DNA of 64,000 nt, from assembly GCF_000827555.1 (NCBI RefSeq), contig NZ_CDOI01000001.1, forward strand, positions 122,045 to 186,044. The letters are read 5' to 3'. Shown here piece by piece: positions 46,901 through 55,440 of this stretch. The DNA is from Capnocytophaga canis. Lineage in GTDB: Bacteria; Bacteroidota; Bacteroidia; Flavobacteriales; Flavobacteriaceae. The notes beneath the pieces are model-generated. The model was not told where the DNA came from. It saw nothing but the letters and a program-made list of their open reading frames with translations, and did not search any database. Both the position numbers and the translations under genes were made by a program. Each line of letters opens with the position of its first letter. Within the stretch, counting starts at the first letter, position 1.

Positions 46901-49436
46901 AGCTACTATTTCGTTCCCTTCAGATGAGGGAGGAAGAGCCTTGATTTCTGTTGAAAACGGAAGCAACGTTTTGGAAACATATTGGGTAGAAACGGACAAA
47001 AACGAAACAACCTATGATATTTCTATTACTGATAAAATGGGGCCAAATGTCTATGTTTACGTAACTTTGCTCCAACCTCATGCTAACACTGTAAATGATT
47101 CGCCTATACGCCTGTACGGAATTTTACCAATCTCAGTGATTGATAAAGAGACACAACTTACACCTGAGATAAAAATGCCTGAAGTATTGCGTCCAGAACA
47201 AAAAACGATTATCAAAGTAAGTGAAAAATCAGGAAAACCAATGACTTATTCTTTGATGATTGTAGAAGATGGTTTATTAAATTTAACAAGGTTCTCAACC
47301 CCAAATCCGTGGAAAACTTTCTTTTCAAAAACCGCTTTAGGAGTGAAAACTTGGGATGTTTATAACGATGTGATTGGTGCTTATGGAGGCACTATTAATC
47401 AAGCGTTTAGTATTGGTGGAGACGAAGATTTAGGAGGAGCTGAAGCTCAGAAAGCTAACCGATTCAAGCCTTTTGTAATCGTAAAAGGACCTTTTAAACT
47501 CAAAAAAGGAGGAACAAATACACACGATATTCAAATTCCTAATTACATAGGATCAGCACGTGTGATGATTGTAGCATCGAATGTGGAGAAAAATGCGTAT
47601 GGTTTTGCTGAGAAAAAAGAAGTACCAGTTCGCAGTCCACTAATGTTATTAGGTTCACTGCCTCGCAAAGCCGTTCCAGGAGAGCGTATTACCTTACCTG
47701 TAACTGTATTTACAATGGAAAATAACATCAAAAATGTGTCTATATCCGTTGAAACTAATGAACAGTTCAAAGTGGTTAGTGATCGTTCACAATCCTTATA
47801 CTTTGAAAAACCAGCTGAAAAAATGGCTTATTTCGAATTAGAAACCACAGCAGCTATGGGCATAGGAAGGGTTAAGATTACAGCTTCATCTGGTAACGAA
47901 AAAGCAGTTTATGAAGTGGAAATGGATGTTTATAATCCAAATCCAATGACATATCACATCAGTAAGGAAGTGATTAGCGAAGGAAAAACAGCTAATTTCT
48001 CAATGAAGGCGTTTGGTGATAAAGCCAATGCTGTATTGGAAATTTCGAGTTTCCCTGGAATTAATTTGCACCAGCGATTGAACTATTTGATTTCCTATCC
48101 ACACGGATGTGCCGAACAGATTACTTCAGGAGCATTTCCTCAGTTATTCTTAACTGATTTTATGAATCTTACATCTGAAAAAATCGAAGAAACTAAGCGA
48201 AATGTAACTGCTGCAATTAGTAAACTACACGAAAACCAACTTACTAACGGAGGATTTTCGTACTGGAAAGGTAGCAACTACGCCGATGATTGGGCAACAT
48301 CCTATATTGGGCAATTTTTTATTGAGGCTGAAAAACGAGGATACGTGCTTCCTTCAGGAAGTAAAAATAAATGGTTGACTTACCAAAACAATGCAGTACG
48401 TCAATGGAAACACGAACCACGTTATAGTAATGATTTTGCCCAAGCATATCGCTTATATACGTTGGCTTTGGCGGGAAATCCAAATATAGGTGCAATGAAT
48501 CGTTTACGTGAAATGAAAGAAATTTCAGTCAAAACTAAACGTATGTTAGCTTCTGCGTACGCTGTAGCGGGACAGAAGAAAACGGCTGAAAATCTGTTCC
48601 AAACGATGAGTACAGACAATGATGGAGACTATTACTACTATGGTTCGGAACTTCGCAATAAAGCGATGGCATTAGAAACAGCCTTACTTATCGGTAAAAA
48701 ACAGGAGGCTGCAGAATGGGCTTTCCAAATCGCAGAAAAATTGTCTTCGACAGATTGGTTGAGTACGCAAACCACCGCCTATTCGTTGTATGCAATGGCA
48801 AAATACGTGGCTGTGAACAAAAGTGGTTCTGATTTTTCAGCAGCATATGTGCTTAACGGGAAAACCGAAAATATAAAATCTGACGAACCTATGGCATCAA
48901 TCACTTTACCAGTCAAAGGTGAAAAACAAACCGTTCAGGTAAAAAATAATTCAAAACAAACTTTGTATGCTAAATTGATTACCAGTGGTGTACTCCCTGT
49001 TGGGGAGGAATTAGCTATGCAAAACGGATTAGCAATTTCAACTACATTCCGAACTAAAGGTCAAAACACCGATATTAGCCAATTGCAACAAAGTACCGAA
49101 TTTACAGCAATTATTGAAGTTAGAAATTTGACGCAAGATTATGTAAATAATATAGCCTTAACACAATTAATTCCATCCGGATGGGAAATTGTCAATACTC
49201 GATTTACGGACTATGGAGGAACTGAACAAAATAATCTTGATTATGTTGATTTTAGAGACGACAGAGCTAATTTCTATTTTGCATTGCGAGGTCAGGAAGT
49301 AAAAGTAATTCAATTGAAGTTAAACGCTTCTTACGCAGGAAAATACTATTTACCTGGAACCTATGCGGAAGGAATGTACGACAATCGTTACAATACTCGA
49401 ACTGAAGGCAAATGGGTAGAAGTAATAAGAAAATAA
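43986..49436 (+). CDS. Bacterial alpha-2-macroglobulin, lipoprotein
   Basis: 1816 residues from the ATG at 43986, chosen for the lipobox (FTALGC, Cys17). A string of macroglobulin-type beta domains makes up the N-terminal two thirds (with MG2 features such as KGLNGFVYTERGVWRPGD and the following MG3/4), then a bait-like region, the A2M domain (PFVIVKGPFKLKKGG) and the thioester domain with SYPHGCAEQITSGAFPQ; Cys1375 and Gln1378 would form the internal thioester. A terminal receptor-binding-like domain closes the protein (residues about 1700-1816). Such proteins trap attacking proteases in the periplasm. In many Proteobacteria the gene pairs with pbpC; here pyrophosphatase and recO are the neighbours. 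Confidence 0.93.
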   Translation: MKNSFIILFIFFTALGCKKDGANFNSNPLIYKDYITGFSNGLVSAESHFKVTLNEAISQEKLDKIDNLKLFDISPRVKGKVVALNNRHIEFVPEERLSQDTEYKISFQLKKLFDVSSDLEVFNFTVKTFQQAYKIKQGDLQSYNENLCFLNAELLTNDALAYEEVQKLVTAKVGDKSISVKVSPQTSENRYPIIFDSIPRTDKEQRLVVSWRNDQVAEENKEPFDYLIPEKGNFKVLSIVVDDKTNKSFSVNFSEPLERNQNFNGLVSSVLGTEQKYSTNGNVLKVFLDAPAEGDYKLSVFQGIKSVYNKRLRTDYTTNISFLQQKPDLRFIKNGTILPSSENLKVNFQAINLRAVHVTVYRIYENNVLQFLQENSLQSSNSIYRVGKPVARKVIELTESALYPLKEWNTYAVDLSSIIMPEPGAIYRVELGMKKNYALYGCGKDDEPLDYSFEDEPLEKDNFYDDDYYYWEGSDDPCEESYYTYRSKTTNILASDLGVIAKKGQNNNYTIVVNNILTTEPVAGALVEVFDYQQQKINEAKTDKKGIANFDLSSRAFFAAIKKDNSTTYIKMDDAIPQSVSKYDVDGMRLQKGLNGFVYTERGVWRPGDSIYVGFVLNDFAQKNPEKLPVKLTFTDPYGKVVAERMQNSNESNHYMFGLSTSQDAPTGNWSVNIAAGASRYTKQIKIETIKPNRLKIENSLHGQQISARGSNAHLRVSWLHGTPAGNTQVSMKAKFYPMETLFKGYEEYIFNNEAYQFENQEIDVYEGKTDETGNTSFFFKTENLEAPGMLRVNLLTQASESGGDFSTDVSTASFSPYNNYVGLGLPEVNKYGYYGTEKKHTFETIVVSEQGQPLRNKHVSVAIYKVGWNWWWDASNQNISTYNSSSSNSLYATTRLTTDASGKASFDIEIPDSDWGRYFVLLSNEDSGHKSGTSVYFDWDSWSGKSRNVSGDEAVMLTLGSNKKEYNVGEKATISFPSDEGGRALISVENGSNVLETYWVETDKNETTYDISITDKMGPNVYVYVTLLQPHANTVNDSPIRLYGILPISVIDKETQLTPEIKMPEVLRPEQKTIIKVSEKSGKPMTYSLMIVEDGLLNLTRFSTPNPWKTFFSKTALGVKTWDVYNDVIGAYGGTINQAFSIGGDEDLGGAEAQKANRFKPFVIVKGPFKLKKGGTNTHDIQIPNYIGSARVMIVASNVEKNAYGFAEKKEVPVRSPLMLLGSLPRKAVPGERITLPVTVFTMENNIKNVSISVETNEQFKVVSDRSQSLYFEKPAEKMAYFELETTAAMGIGRVKITASSGNEKAVYEVEMDVYNPNPMTYHISKEVISEGKTANFSMKAFGDKANAVLEISSFPGINLHQRLNYLISYPHGCAEQITSGAFPQLFLTDFMNLTSEKIEETKRNVTAAISKLHENQLTNGGFSYWKGSNYADDWATSYIGQFFIEAEKRGYVLPSGSKNKWLTYQNNAVRQWKHEPRYSNDFAQAYRLYTLALAGNPNIGAMNRLREMKEISVKTKRMLASAYAVAGQKKTAENLFQTMSTDNDGDYYYYGSELRNKAMALETALLIGKKQEAAEWAFQIAEKLSSTDWLSTQTTAYSLYAMAKYVAVNKSGSDFSAAYVLNGKTENIKSDEPMASITLPVKGEKQTVQVKNNSKQTLYAKLITSGVLPVGEELAMQNGLAISTTFRTKGQNTDISQLQQSTEFTAIIEVRNLTQDYVNNIALTQLIPSGWEIVNTRFTDYGGTEQNNLDYVDFRDDRANFYFALRGQEVKVIQLKLNASYAGKYYLPGTYAEGMYDNRYNTRTEGKWVEVIRK

Positions 49437-49477
49437 TATTTAAGGGTAAATTCTTAAAATAATCTAAAAAAAATATA

Positions 49478-49485
49478 TATTTTTG
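49478..49485 (+). promoter_or_regulatory. -7 box of ppa
   Basis: TATTTTTG matches TAnnTTTG and would give a leader of about 160 bases before the ppa ATG. Confidence 0.45.
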
Positions 49486-49514
49486 CGGGTAAAAAGTTCT
49501 GAATAACCTTTCTG

Positions 49515-49576
49515 AGGAGAGGGCATAATCTCAATTAACATCAATTTTAGTTGTAATTGGAATTATTTCCTCTCCT
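49515..49576 (+). repeat. Long hairpin in the ppa leader
   Basis: AGGAGAGG (49515-49522) pairs with CCTCTCCT (49569-49576) and the inside continues to pair (ATAATCTCAATTA with TAATTGGAATTAT, two mismatches). No T run follows, so it is not a standard terminator. It resembles the small palindromic repeats common in flavobacterial intergenic DNA. Confidence 0.6.
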
Positions 49577-49653
49577 TGGTGTTGGGGTGGGGGAGATGCA
49601 ACTGCAATTCGCCCGAGTAAACGAAAACAATTATTAACATATAAAATAAAAAA

Positions 49654-50172
49654 ATGTCTAAACAAGAAAAACTATCATTCGATGTGTTAATCGAAATTCC
49701 AAAAGGAAGTAGAAACAAATATGAATATGATTTTGATTTGAAAAAAATACGTTATGATCGTATGATTTTCTCTTCCATGATGTATCCAGCCGACTACGGT
49801 TTTGTACCTGAAACCTTAGCATTAGACTCTGACCCTTTGGATGTGTTGGTTTTGGTTTCTGAACCAACTTTCCCTGGTTGTGTTATGGAAGTTAAACCAT
49901 TGGGAGTCTTCCATATGGCAGATGAAAAAGGGCCTGATGAAAAAATGATTTGTGTACCAGTTTCTGATCCAGTTTGGAGTAAATTAAACACCTTAGAAGA
50001 TGTTAATCCACACTTGATAATGGAAATTGAACATTTCTTTCAAGTGTACAAAGATTTAGAAAAAAAGAAAGTAGCTGTCAATGGTTGGGGAAATTTAGAT
50101 GAAGCAATCGAGATTTACCACGAGTGTAGAAAACGCTATGAAACGAGTGAAAAGAAATATTCTATTCGATAA
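49654..50172 (+). CDS. ppa: Inorganic pyrophosphatase, family I
   Basis: 172 residues. Hydrolyses pyrophosphate to two phosphates with Mg2+. Active-site pattern is complete: EIPKGSRNKYEYD, YPADYGFVPETLALDSDPLDVLVL (Asp cluster) and later KDLEKKKVAVNGWG. The gene has its own -7 box and a long structured leader; gcvT starts 17 bases after it and may be co-transcribed. Confidence 0.97.
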   Translation: MSKQEKLSFDVLIEIPKGSRNKYEYDFDLKKIRYDRMIFSSMMYPADYGFVPETLALDSDPLDVLVLVSEPTFPGCVMEVKPLGVFHMADEKGPDEKMICVPVSDPVWSKLNTLEDVNPHLIMEIEHFFQVYKDLEKKKVAVNGWGNLDEAIEIYHECRKRYETSEKKYSIR

Positions 50173-50189
50173 TTTAATAAAAATATAAA

Positions 50190-51272
50190 ATGAAAAGTAC
50201 AACTTTAACCGATGTACACATTGCTTTAGGAGCTAAGATGGTTCCCTTTGCTGGGTATAACATGCCTGTTCAGTATGAGGGGGTAAATATCGAACACGAA
50301 ACCGTTCGTAATGGTGTTGGAGTGTTTGATGTAAGCCACATGGGAGAATTTTTCCTAAAAGGAAAACACGCTTTAGATTTAATTCAAAAAGTAACCTCAA
50401 ACGATGCTTCAACGTTATTTGACGGACGTGCTCAGTACAGTTGCTTACCAAACAACGAAGGCGGAATTGTAGATGATTTAATTGTTTACAAAATAGCTGA
50501 CGAACATTATTTACTGGTCGTTAATGCTTCAAATATCGAAAAAGATTGGGACTGGATTAGTAAACACAATACTTGGGGTGTGGATATGGAAAATGCTTCT
50601 GACCAGTATTCTTTATTAGCAATTCAAGGGCCAAAAGCCATAGAAGCAATGCAAAAACTTACACCTGTGAATCTTGGGGACATTAAATATTATCACTTCG
50701 TTATTGGAGAATTTGCAGGAGTTCAAGACGTAATTATCTCCGCAACTGGCTACACAGGAAGTGGAGGAATTGAAATATATGTTAAAAATGAGCATATTAA
50801 ACATGTTTGGGATAAAGTTTTTGAGGCAGGAGCTTCATTTGGTATCAAACCAATTGGACTAGCAGCACGGGACACCTTACGTCTGGAAATGGGCTTCTGT
50901 TTGTACGGAAATGATATTGACGATACCACCTCTCCAATTGAAGCAGGACTTGGTTGGATTACCAAATTCAACAAAGAGTTTGTAAACTGTGAAACCATCA
51001 AAGCACACAAAGAAAACGGTGTAAGCAGAAAATTGGTAGGTTTTGAAATGCAAGAGAAAGCAATTCCTCGGCATGACTACGAAATTGTTGATGCAGATGG
51101 CAATATCATAGGAAAAGTTACCAGTGGAACCATGGCGCCATCACTGGGCAAAGGTATTGGTTTAGGCTATGTACCTACTGAATTTTCCAAACCTGGAAGT
51201 CAAATTTTTATCCAAATTCGTAAAAACAGAGTACCTGCCACAGTAGTCAAATTACCGTTCTACAAAGTATAG
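50190..51272 (+). CDS. gcvT: Aminomethyltransferase, glycine cleavage T protein
   Basis: 360 residues. Transfers the aminomethyl carbon of glycine from lipoyl-GcvH to tetrahydrofolate, releasing ammonia. Features: [47 protein letters not shown] with the catalytic region, and the C-terminal [20 protein letters not shown]. gcvH and gcvP are not in the window. It follows ppa by 17 bases. Confidence 0.97.
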   Translation: MKSTTLTDVHIALGAKMVPFAGYNMPVQYEGVNIEHETVRNGVGVFDVSHMGEFFLKGKHALDLIQKVTSNDASTLFDGRAQYSCLPNNEGGIVDDLIVYKIADEHYLLVVNASNIEKDWDWISKHNTWGVDMENASDQYSLLAIQGPKAIEAMQKLTPVNLGDIKYYHFVIGEFAGVQDVIISATGYTGSGGIEIYVKNEHIKHVWDKVFEAGASFGIKPIGLAARDTLRLEMGFCLYGNDIDDTTSPIEAGLGWITKFNKEFVNCETIKAHKENGVSRKLVGFEMQEKAIPRHDYEIVDADGNIIGKVTSGTMAPSLGKGIGLGYVPTEFSKPGSQIFIQIRKNRVPATVVKLPFYKV

Positions 51273-51433
51273 GTTCTAAAAAAAGAATTTAAAAAAAATA
51301 TTCAAAAATCTTGGAATACTGAAGCAAGCAAATAAATTGCATGTATTTAATAAGTTTTAACACTTTGGTAATTCATAAATTAAATGTAATTTATCAAAAA
51401 AAACTTGAATAAATTCTTAAATCAACATACCTA

Positions 51434-51500
51434 AACGGAATTAAAAAATAAAAACATCATTATTCATGATTGTTGTAGTTTTTTGGTTCCGTTTTTTTTT
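51434..51500 (+). terminator. Terminator about 160 bases after gcvT
   Basis: AACGGAA (51434-51440) pairs with TTCCGTT (51487-51493) with A-rich/T-rich inner stem and ATCAT/ATGAT at the tip, then eight T. Confidence 0.75.
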
Positions 51501-51707
51501 GGTACTCCTCACTGTTATCTATAGAAACTAATAGATAAGAACAATAAAAACTTTTTTTATTTATAAAACACACAATAACAATAATTTAATCAGTTAAAAA
51601 GGATATAAACAAAATATACCTTTGAACTGCTTATGCTATACGGATAAGGTATAAAGAGCATATGTAGAGCCGCTTCTTTTTTAGATTTATTCAAAATAGC
51701 AAAAAAG
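51501..51707 (+). other. Upstream part of the cbb3 regulatory region
   Basis: Holds a perfect hairpin TTATCTAT/ATAGATAA (51515-51538), a TACCTTTG box at 51617-51624 (no -33 partner), and a hairpin TATGCT-ATAC...GTAT-AGCATA (51632-51662 region). The box could start a longer cbb3 transcript or a short RNA. No open frame. Confidence 0.45.
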
Positions 51708-51719
51708 TGATTAAAATCA
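51708..51719 (+). promoter_or_regulatory. FNR/CRP-like operator before ccoS
   Basis: TGAT-TAAA-ATCA is a perfect dyad with the spacing of CRP/FNR-family sites. Its centre lies about 44 bases upstream of the start expected from the -7 box at 51744-51751, near the place used by class II activators. Confidence 0.6.
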
Positions 51720-51743
51720 TTTTTTTTACTGATTAAGATTGTG

Positions 51744-51751
51744 TACTTTTG
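51744..51751 (+). promoter_or_regulatory. -7 box of the cbb3 operon
   Basis: TACTTTTG matches TAnnTTTG, 32 bases before the ccoS ATG at 51783. The -33 TTTG is missing, as expected where an activator is needed. Confidence 0.6.
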
Positions 51752-51782
51752 CCACATCTATTATTCTGAATTTGATTTAACA

Positions 51783-51983
51783 ATGAGTGTTATTTATATG
51801 TTAATAACTATAAGTATTGCTGTAGCGTTACTATTTTTCTTTCTGTTCATAACGGCAGTTCGTCGTGGTCAGTTTGATGATAGTCATACCCCAGCTGTGC
51901 GTATGTTATTTGAGGATGAGCTTGTTGGTTCGGAAGATACAGAAAGTAAACAATCTAAAACAGAGAAACTAACAGATAATTAA
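51783..51983 (+). CDS. ccoS: cbb3-type oxidase assembly protein CcoS
   Basis: 66 residues from ATG 51783; an in-frame codon at 51741 would lie on top of the promoter. One membrane helix (about 4-26) followed by TAVRRGQFDDSHTPAVRMLF, the CcoS signature, and an acidic tail. CcoS is needed to insert heme b and copper into the catalytic subunit. First gene of the cbb3 operon, 12 bases before ccoNO. Confidence 0.93.
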   Translation: MSVIYMLITISIAVALLFFFLFITAVRRGQFDDSHTPAVRMLFEDELVGSEDTESKQSKTEKLTDN

Positions 51984-51995
51984 TTTCAATAAATA

Positions 51996-54173
51996 ATGGA
52001 GAAGCAACAATTTTACTATGACAACAAAATTGTAAGGAAGTTTCTTTTCGCTACCCTTGCTTGGGGAGTAGTGGGAACATTAGTTGGGCTTTGGTTAGCC
52101 TACCTATTTTTATTTCCGAGTATGTCGAATGAAATTCCATGGTTGAGTTTCGGACGACTGCGTCCATTGCACACCAACGCGGTGATTTTTGCGTTCGTGG
52201 GTAATGCGATTTTTGCAGGGGTTTACTACTCTATGCAACGCCTTTTGAAAGCTCGTATGTACAGCGACTTTCTAAGTAACCTTAACTTCTGGGGGTGGCA
52301 ACTCATCATCGTGGCAGCTGCTATTACTCTTCCGTTGGGTTACACTTCTTCCAAAGAGTACGCCGAATTGGAATGGCCTATTGACATTGCTATTGCTGTG
52401 GTTTGGGTGGCTTTTGGAGTGAATATGATTGGAACGCTTCTCAAAAGAAGACAACGCCACATCTATGTTGCTATTTGGTTCTACTTGGCAACATTTGTAA
52501 CCGTTGCTGTGTTACACATATTCAATAACTTAGAGCTTCCAGTGACCATGTGGAAATCCTACTCTGTGTATGCAGGAGTACAAGATGCTTTGGTACAGTG
52601 GTGGTATGGACACAATGCGGTTGCGTTCTTCTTGACAACACCTTTCTTGGGACTAATGTACTATTTCGTTCCGAAAGCAGCAAACAGACCTGTTTATTCT
52701 TACCGTCTATCAATTATCCACTTTTGGAGTTTGATTTTTATTTACATTTGGGCAGGACCTCACCACTTATTGTATACGGCTCTACCAGAATGGGCTCAGA
52801 ACTTAGGTGTTGTATTCTCTGTGATGTTGATTGCTCCGTCTTGGGGAGGTATGATCAACGGATTGCTAACTCTTCGTGGAGCTTGGGACAGAGTTCGTGA
52901 AAATCCAACTTTAAAGTTCATGGTTGTTGCTATCACAGGTTATGGTATGGCAACTTTTGAAGGGCCTATGCTTTCATTGAAAAACGTGAATGCTATTGCA
53001 CACTTTACCGATTGGATTATTGCTCACGTTCATATAGGAGCTTTGGCTTGGAACGGATTCTTGGCATTCGGTATGATTTACTATATCGTTCCTAAAATGT
53101 GGAAAACAAACCTTTACTCGATGAAATTGGCTAACTTCCATTTTTGGATAGGTACACTGGGAATTGTTTTCTATTGTCTTCCGTTATACGTGGCTGGATT
53201 CGTTCAAGCATCTATGTGGAAAGAGTTTAATCCAGATGGAACATTGGTTTATGGAAACTTTTTGGAAACCGTAACGCAAATCATACCAATGTACTGGATG
53301 CGTGCTATTGGAGGTACATTCTATGTTACAGGGGTAATAGTAGGAGCTTATAACGTTATCAAAACCTTGCAAACAGCTCCGAAATTACAAGATGAATTGG
53401 CAGAGGCTCCTGCATTGACCAAAATAAGCAATGGTAGATTGCAAGGAGAAACTTTCCACACTTGGTTAGAAAGAAAACCTATCCAAATGACTATTTGGGC
53501 TACGGTTGCGATCTTAATAGGTGGTATCGTTCAAATTGTTCCTACTATTTTTGTAAAATCTAATATTCCAACTATTTCAAGTGTGAAACCGTATACTCCA
53601 TTAGAGTTAGAAGGTCGCGATCTTTATATTCGTGAGGGGTGTGTGAGTTGTCATAGCCAAATGGTACGTCCGTTCCGCAGTGAAGTTGAACGTTACGGTG
53701 AATATGCAAAGGCGGGTGAATTTATTTATGATCGTCCATTCTTGTGGGGAAGTAAACGTACAGGTCCAGATTTGTTACGTTTGGGAGGAAAATACTCTGA
53801 TAACTGGCATTTCAACCATATGTATGATCCAACAAGTACATCACCAAACAGTATAATGCCTGCTTATCCTTGGTTGACAAGAAATAAACACGACCGAAGC
53901 GATATCGAAGCTAAGATGCGTGCTTTAGTTAAGTTAGGAGTTCCTTACACCGAGGAAGATATTGCCAATGCTCACGCTTCTATGGAGGCTCAAGCTGCTA
54001 AAATTGAGCAAAATCTGCATAATGATCCTGATTTCGTGAAACAATACGAAGGGGCTAAAGCAAGTGCTCAACAAGCAGGAAAAGAATTTGTTCCGATGAA
54101 AGACCGAGAAATCGTTGCTTTAATCGCGTACTTACAGCGATTGGGAACAGATATTAAGTTGGAAAAAAAGTAA
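51996..54173 (+). CDS. ccoN: cbb3-type cytochrome c oxidase, fused subunits I and II
   Basis: 725 residues joining CcoN and CcoO, the usual form in Bacteroidota. The first about 475 residues have 12 or more helices with the heme and copper histidines in RPLHTNAVIF, WWYGHNAVAFF, WAGPHHLLYTALPEW and AHVHIGALAWNGF. The CcoO part begins after one more helix (about 500-525) and binds heme c at CVSCH (Cys549, Cys552, His553), followed by MVRPFRSEVERYGEYAKAGE and a Met ligand region NSIMPAYPWL. It reduces oxygen to water with high affinity at the inner membrane while pumping protons. Confidence 0.97.
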   Translation: MEKQQFYYDNKIVRKFLFATLAWGVVGTLVGLWLAYLFLFPSMSNEIPWLSFGRLRPLHTNAVIFAFVGNAIFAGVYYSMQRLLKARMYSDFLSNLNFWGWQLIIVAAAITLPLGYTSSKEYAELEWPIDIAIAVVWVAFGVNMIGTLLKRRQRHIYVAIWFYLATFVTVAVLHIFNNLELPVTMWKSYSVYAGVQDALVQWWYGHNAVAFFLTTPFLGLMYYFVPKAANRPVYSYRLSIIHFWSLIFIYIWAGPHHLLYTALPEWAQNLGVVFSVMLIAPSWGGMINGLLTLRGAWDRVRENPTLKFMVVAITGYGMATFEGPMLSLKNVNAIAHFTDWIIAHVHIGALAWNGFLAFGMIYYIVPKMWKTNLYSMKLANFHFWIGTLGIVFYCLPLYVAGFVQASMWKEFNPDGTLVYGNFLETVTQIIPMYWMRAIGGTFYVTGVIVGAYNVIKTLQTAPKLQDELAEAPALTKISNGRLQGETFHTWLERKPIQMTIWATVAILIGGIVQIVPTIFVKSNIPTISSVKPYTPLELEGRDLYIREGCVSCHSQMVRPFRSEVERYGEYAKAGEFIYDRPFLWGSKRTGPDLLRLGGKYSDNWHFNHMYDPTSTSPNSIMPAYPWLTRNKHDRSDIEAKMRALVKLGVPYTEEDIANAHASMEAQAAKIEQNLHNDPDFVKQYEGAKASAQQAGKEFVPMKDREIVALIAYLQRLGTDIKLEKK

Positions 54174-54179
54174 CAAATA

Positions 54180-54377
54180 ATGCTCAAATTTATTAAGGAA
54201 CATATGGCGACGATTGATGGGATTGAGATTTTTCCCATCATATCTTTCCTGATATTTTTTATCTTTTTCTTAGCACTCTTCTGGTGGGTGTTCGGATATA
54301 AGAAAGAAACTATCGATACGATGAATAATATTCCTTTTGATAATGATGAGGACGAAAATAACAATACCTTACAATGA
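54180..54377 (+). CDS. ccoQ: CcoQ-like small subunit
   Basis: 65 residues, one membrane helix (about 18-40, IFPIISFLIFFIFFLALFWW) with a short acidic, Asn-rich tail. Position between ccoNO and ccoP, size and topology match CcoQ/FixQ, which stabilises the core complex; sequence conservation in this family is low. Its TGA overlaps the ATG of ccoP by 4 bases. Confidence 0.85.
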   Translation: MLKFIKEHMATIDGIEIFPIISFLIFFIFFLALFWWVFGYKKETIDTMNNIPFDNDEDENNNTLQ

Positions 54378-55204
54378 AAAAGAATTTAATACCATTTTTA
54401 CGAGTAGTAACCATCGTTGGTGTTGTGGCTCTTTTCATAGAGTTGCTCTATGGAACTAAAGAAAGTACAGCATTTGCTAAATACTATCAAGTTCCGTTGT
54501 TTTTGACTTTCTTGTTCTTCTTACTTGTTTTTACAGAAGTAGTCTTGAAAGCAGTTCAGAACCTGATTTCGGGTATCAAATCTAGGTCAGGTGCAGAAGA
54601 AGGAACGCTTTGGCAGCGTTTTTATGCAGGAATGGTGGAACAAGTGCCTCTTGAAAAAGAGGGAGATATCCTTTTGGAGCATGAACACGATGGCATTCGT
54701 GAATTAGATAATACTTTACCACCTTGGTGGGTGTACCTTTTCTATGCTACTATTGTGTTCATGGTTATTTACTTGGTACGATTCGAGGTTCTAAAAGATG
54801 ATAATCAAATTGACGAGTATAACAAAGATGTAGCTCGTTCAAAAATTGAAGTTGCAGAGTATAAGAAAAATAATCCTTTCGAAGTACGCTTGTTGGTAGA
54901 TGATGCTTCAGTTGTTGAAGCAGGAAAAAAAGTATTCCAAACCAATTGTGTTGCATGTCACGCAATGGATGGTGGAGGTGGTATCGGACCTAATTTAACG
55001 GACGACCATTGGATTTTAGGAGGAAATATCAAAGATATCTACAATACTATATCAGAAGGTGGACGTGATGGAAAAGGAATGGTTGCTTGGAAATCACTAT
55101 TGAAGCCTACTGAAATTGAGCAAGTAGCAAACTATATTAAAACACTGAAAGGAACCAAACCTGCAAATCCAAAAGGACCTGAAGGTGATCTGTACACCGA
55201 GTAA
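54374..55204 (+). CDS. ccoP: cbb3-type oxidase subunit III (CcoP)
   Basis: 276 residues with two membrane helices near the N-terminus (about 10-27 and 35-56), a third at about 117-137 (PPWWVYLFYATIVFMVIYLV), and one periplasmic cytochrome c domain with heme site CVACH (Cys192, Cys195, His196) and a Met in KGMVAWKSLL. Classic CcoP has two hemes; the single-heme form is common in Bacteroidota. It passes electrons to CcoO. It overlaps ccoQ by 4 bases. Confidence 0.95.
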   Translation: MKKNLIPFLRVVTIVGVVALFIELLYGTKESTAFAKYYQVPLFLTFLFFLLVFTEVVLKAVQNLISGIKSRSGAEEGTLWQRFYAGMVEQVPLEKEGDILLEHEHDGIRELDNTLPPWWVYLFYATIVFMVIYLVRFEVLKDDNQIDEYNKDVARSKIEVAEYKKNNPFEVRLLVDDASVVEAGKKVFQTNCVACHAMDGGGGIGPNLTDDHWILGGNIKDIYNTISEGGRDGKGMVAWKSLLKPTEIEQVANYIKTLKGTKPANPKGPEGDLYTE

Positions 55205-55227
55205 AAGTGTTTTCAAAACTTAATATT

Positions 55228-55290
55228 GGCAATAGGGAAATAGACCATATTCGCAATCGGATAAAAGCTATTGCCTATTGCCTATATTTT
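55228..55290 (+). terminator. Terminator after ccoP
   Basis: GGCAATAGG (55228-55236) pairs with CCTATTGCC (55274-55282), followed by a T-rich run. Because it stands before ccoG, transcription of ccoG may be reduced or may depend on another promoter. A smaller AACTC/GAGTT hairpin with T run follows near 55303-55320. Confidence 0.75.
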
Positions 55291-55440
55291 TTATTAAAAA
55301 AGAACTCGAGTGGAGTTTTTGTTTCATAGTAATCTTACAAACGACGGATGCTCCACCATCGCATTTAAAATCCTTTTATCAAAAATAGATATTATATTTC
55401 TTCCCAAAAGAAGCAAGATTCTCTATAAAAAACACTACAC

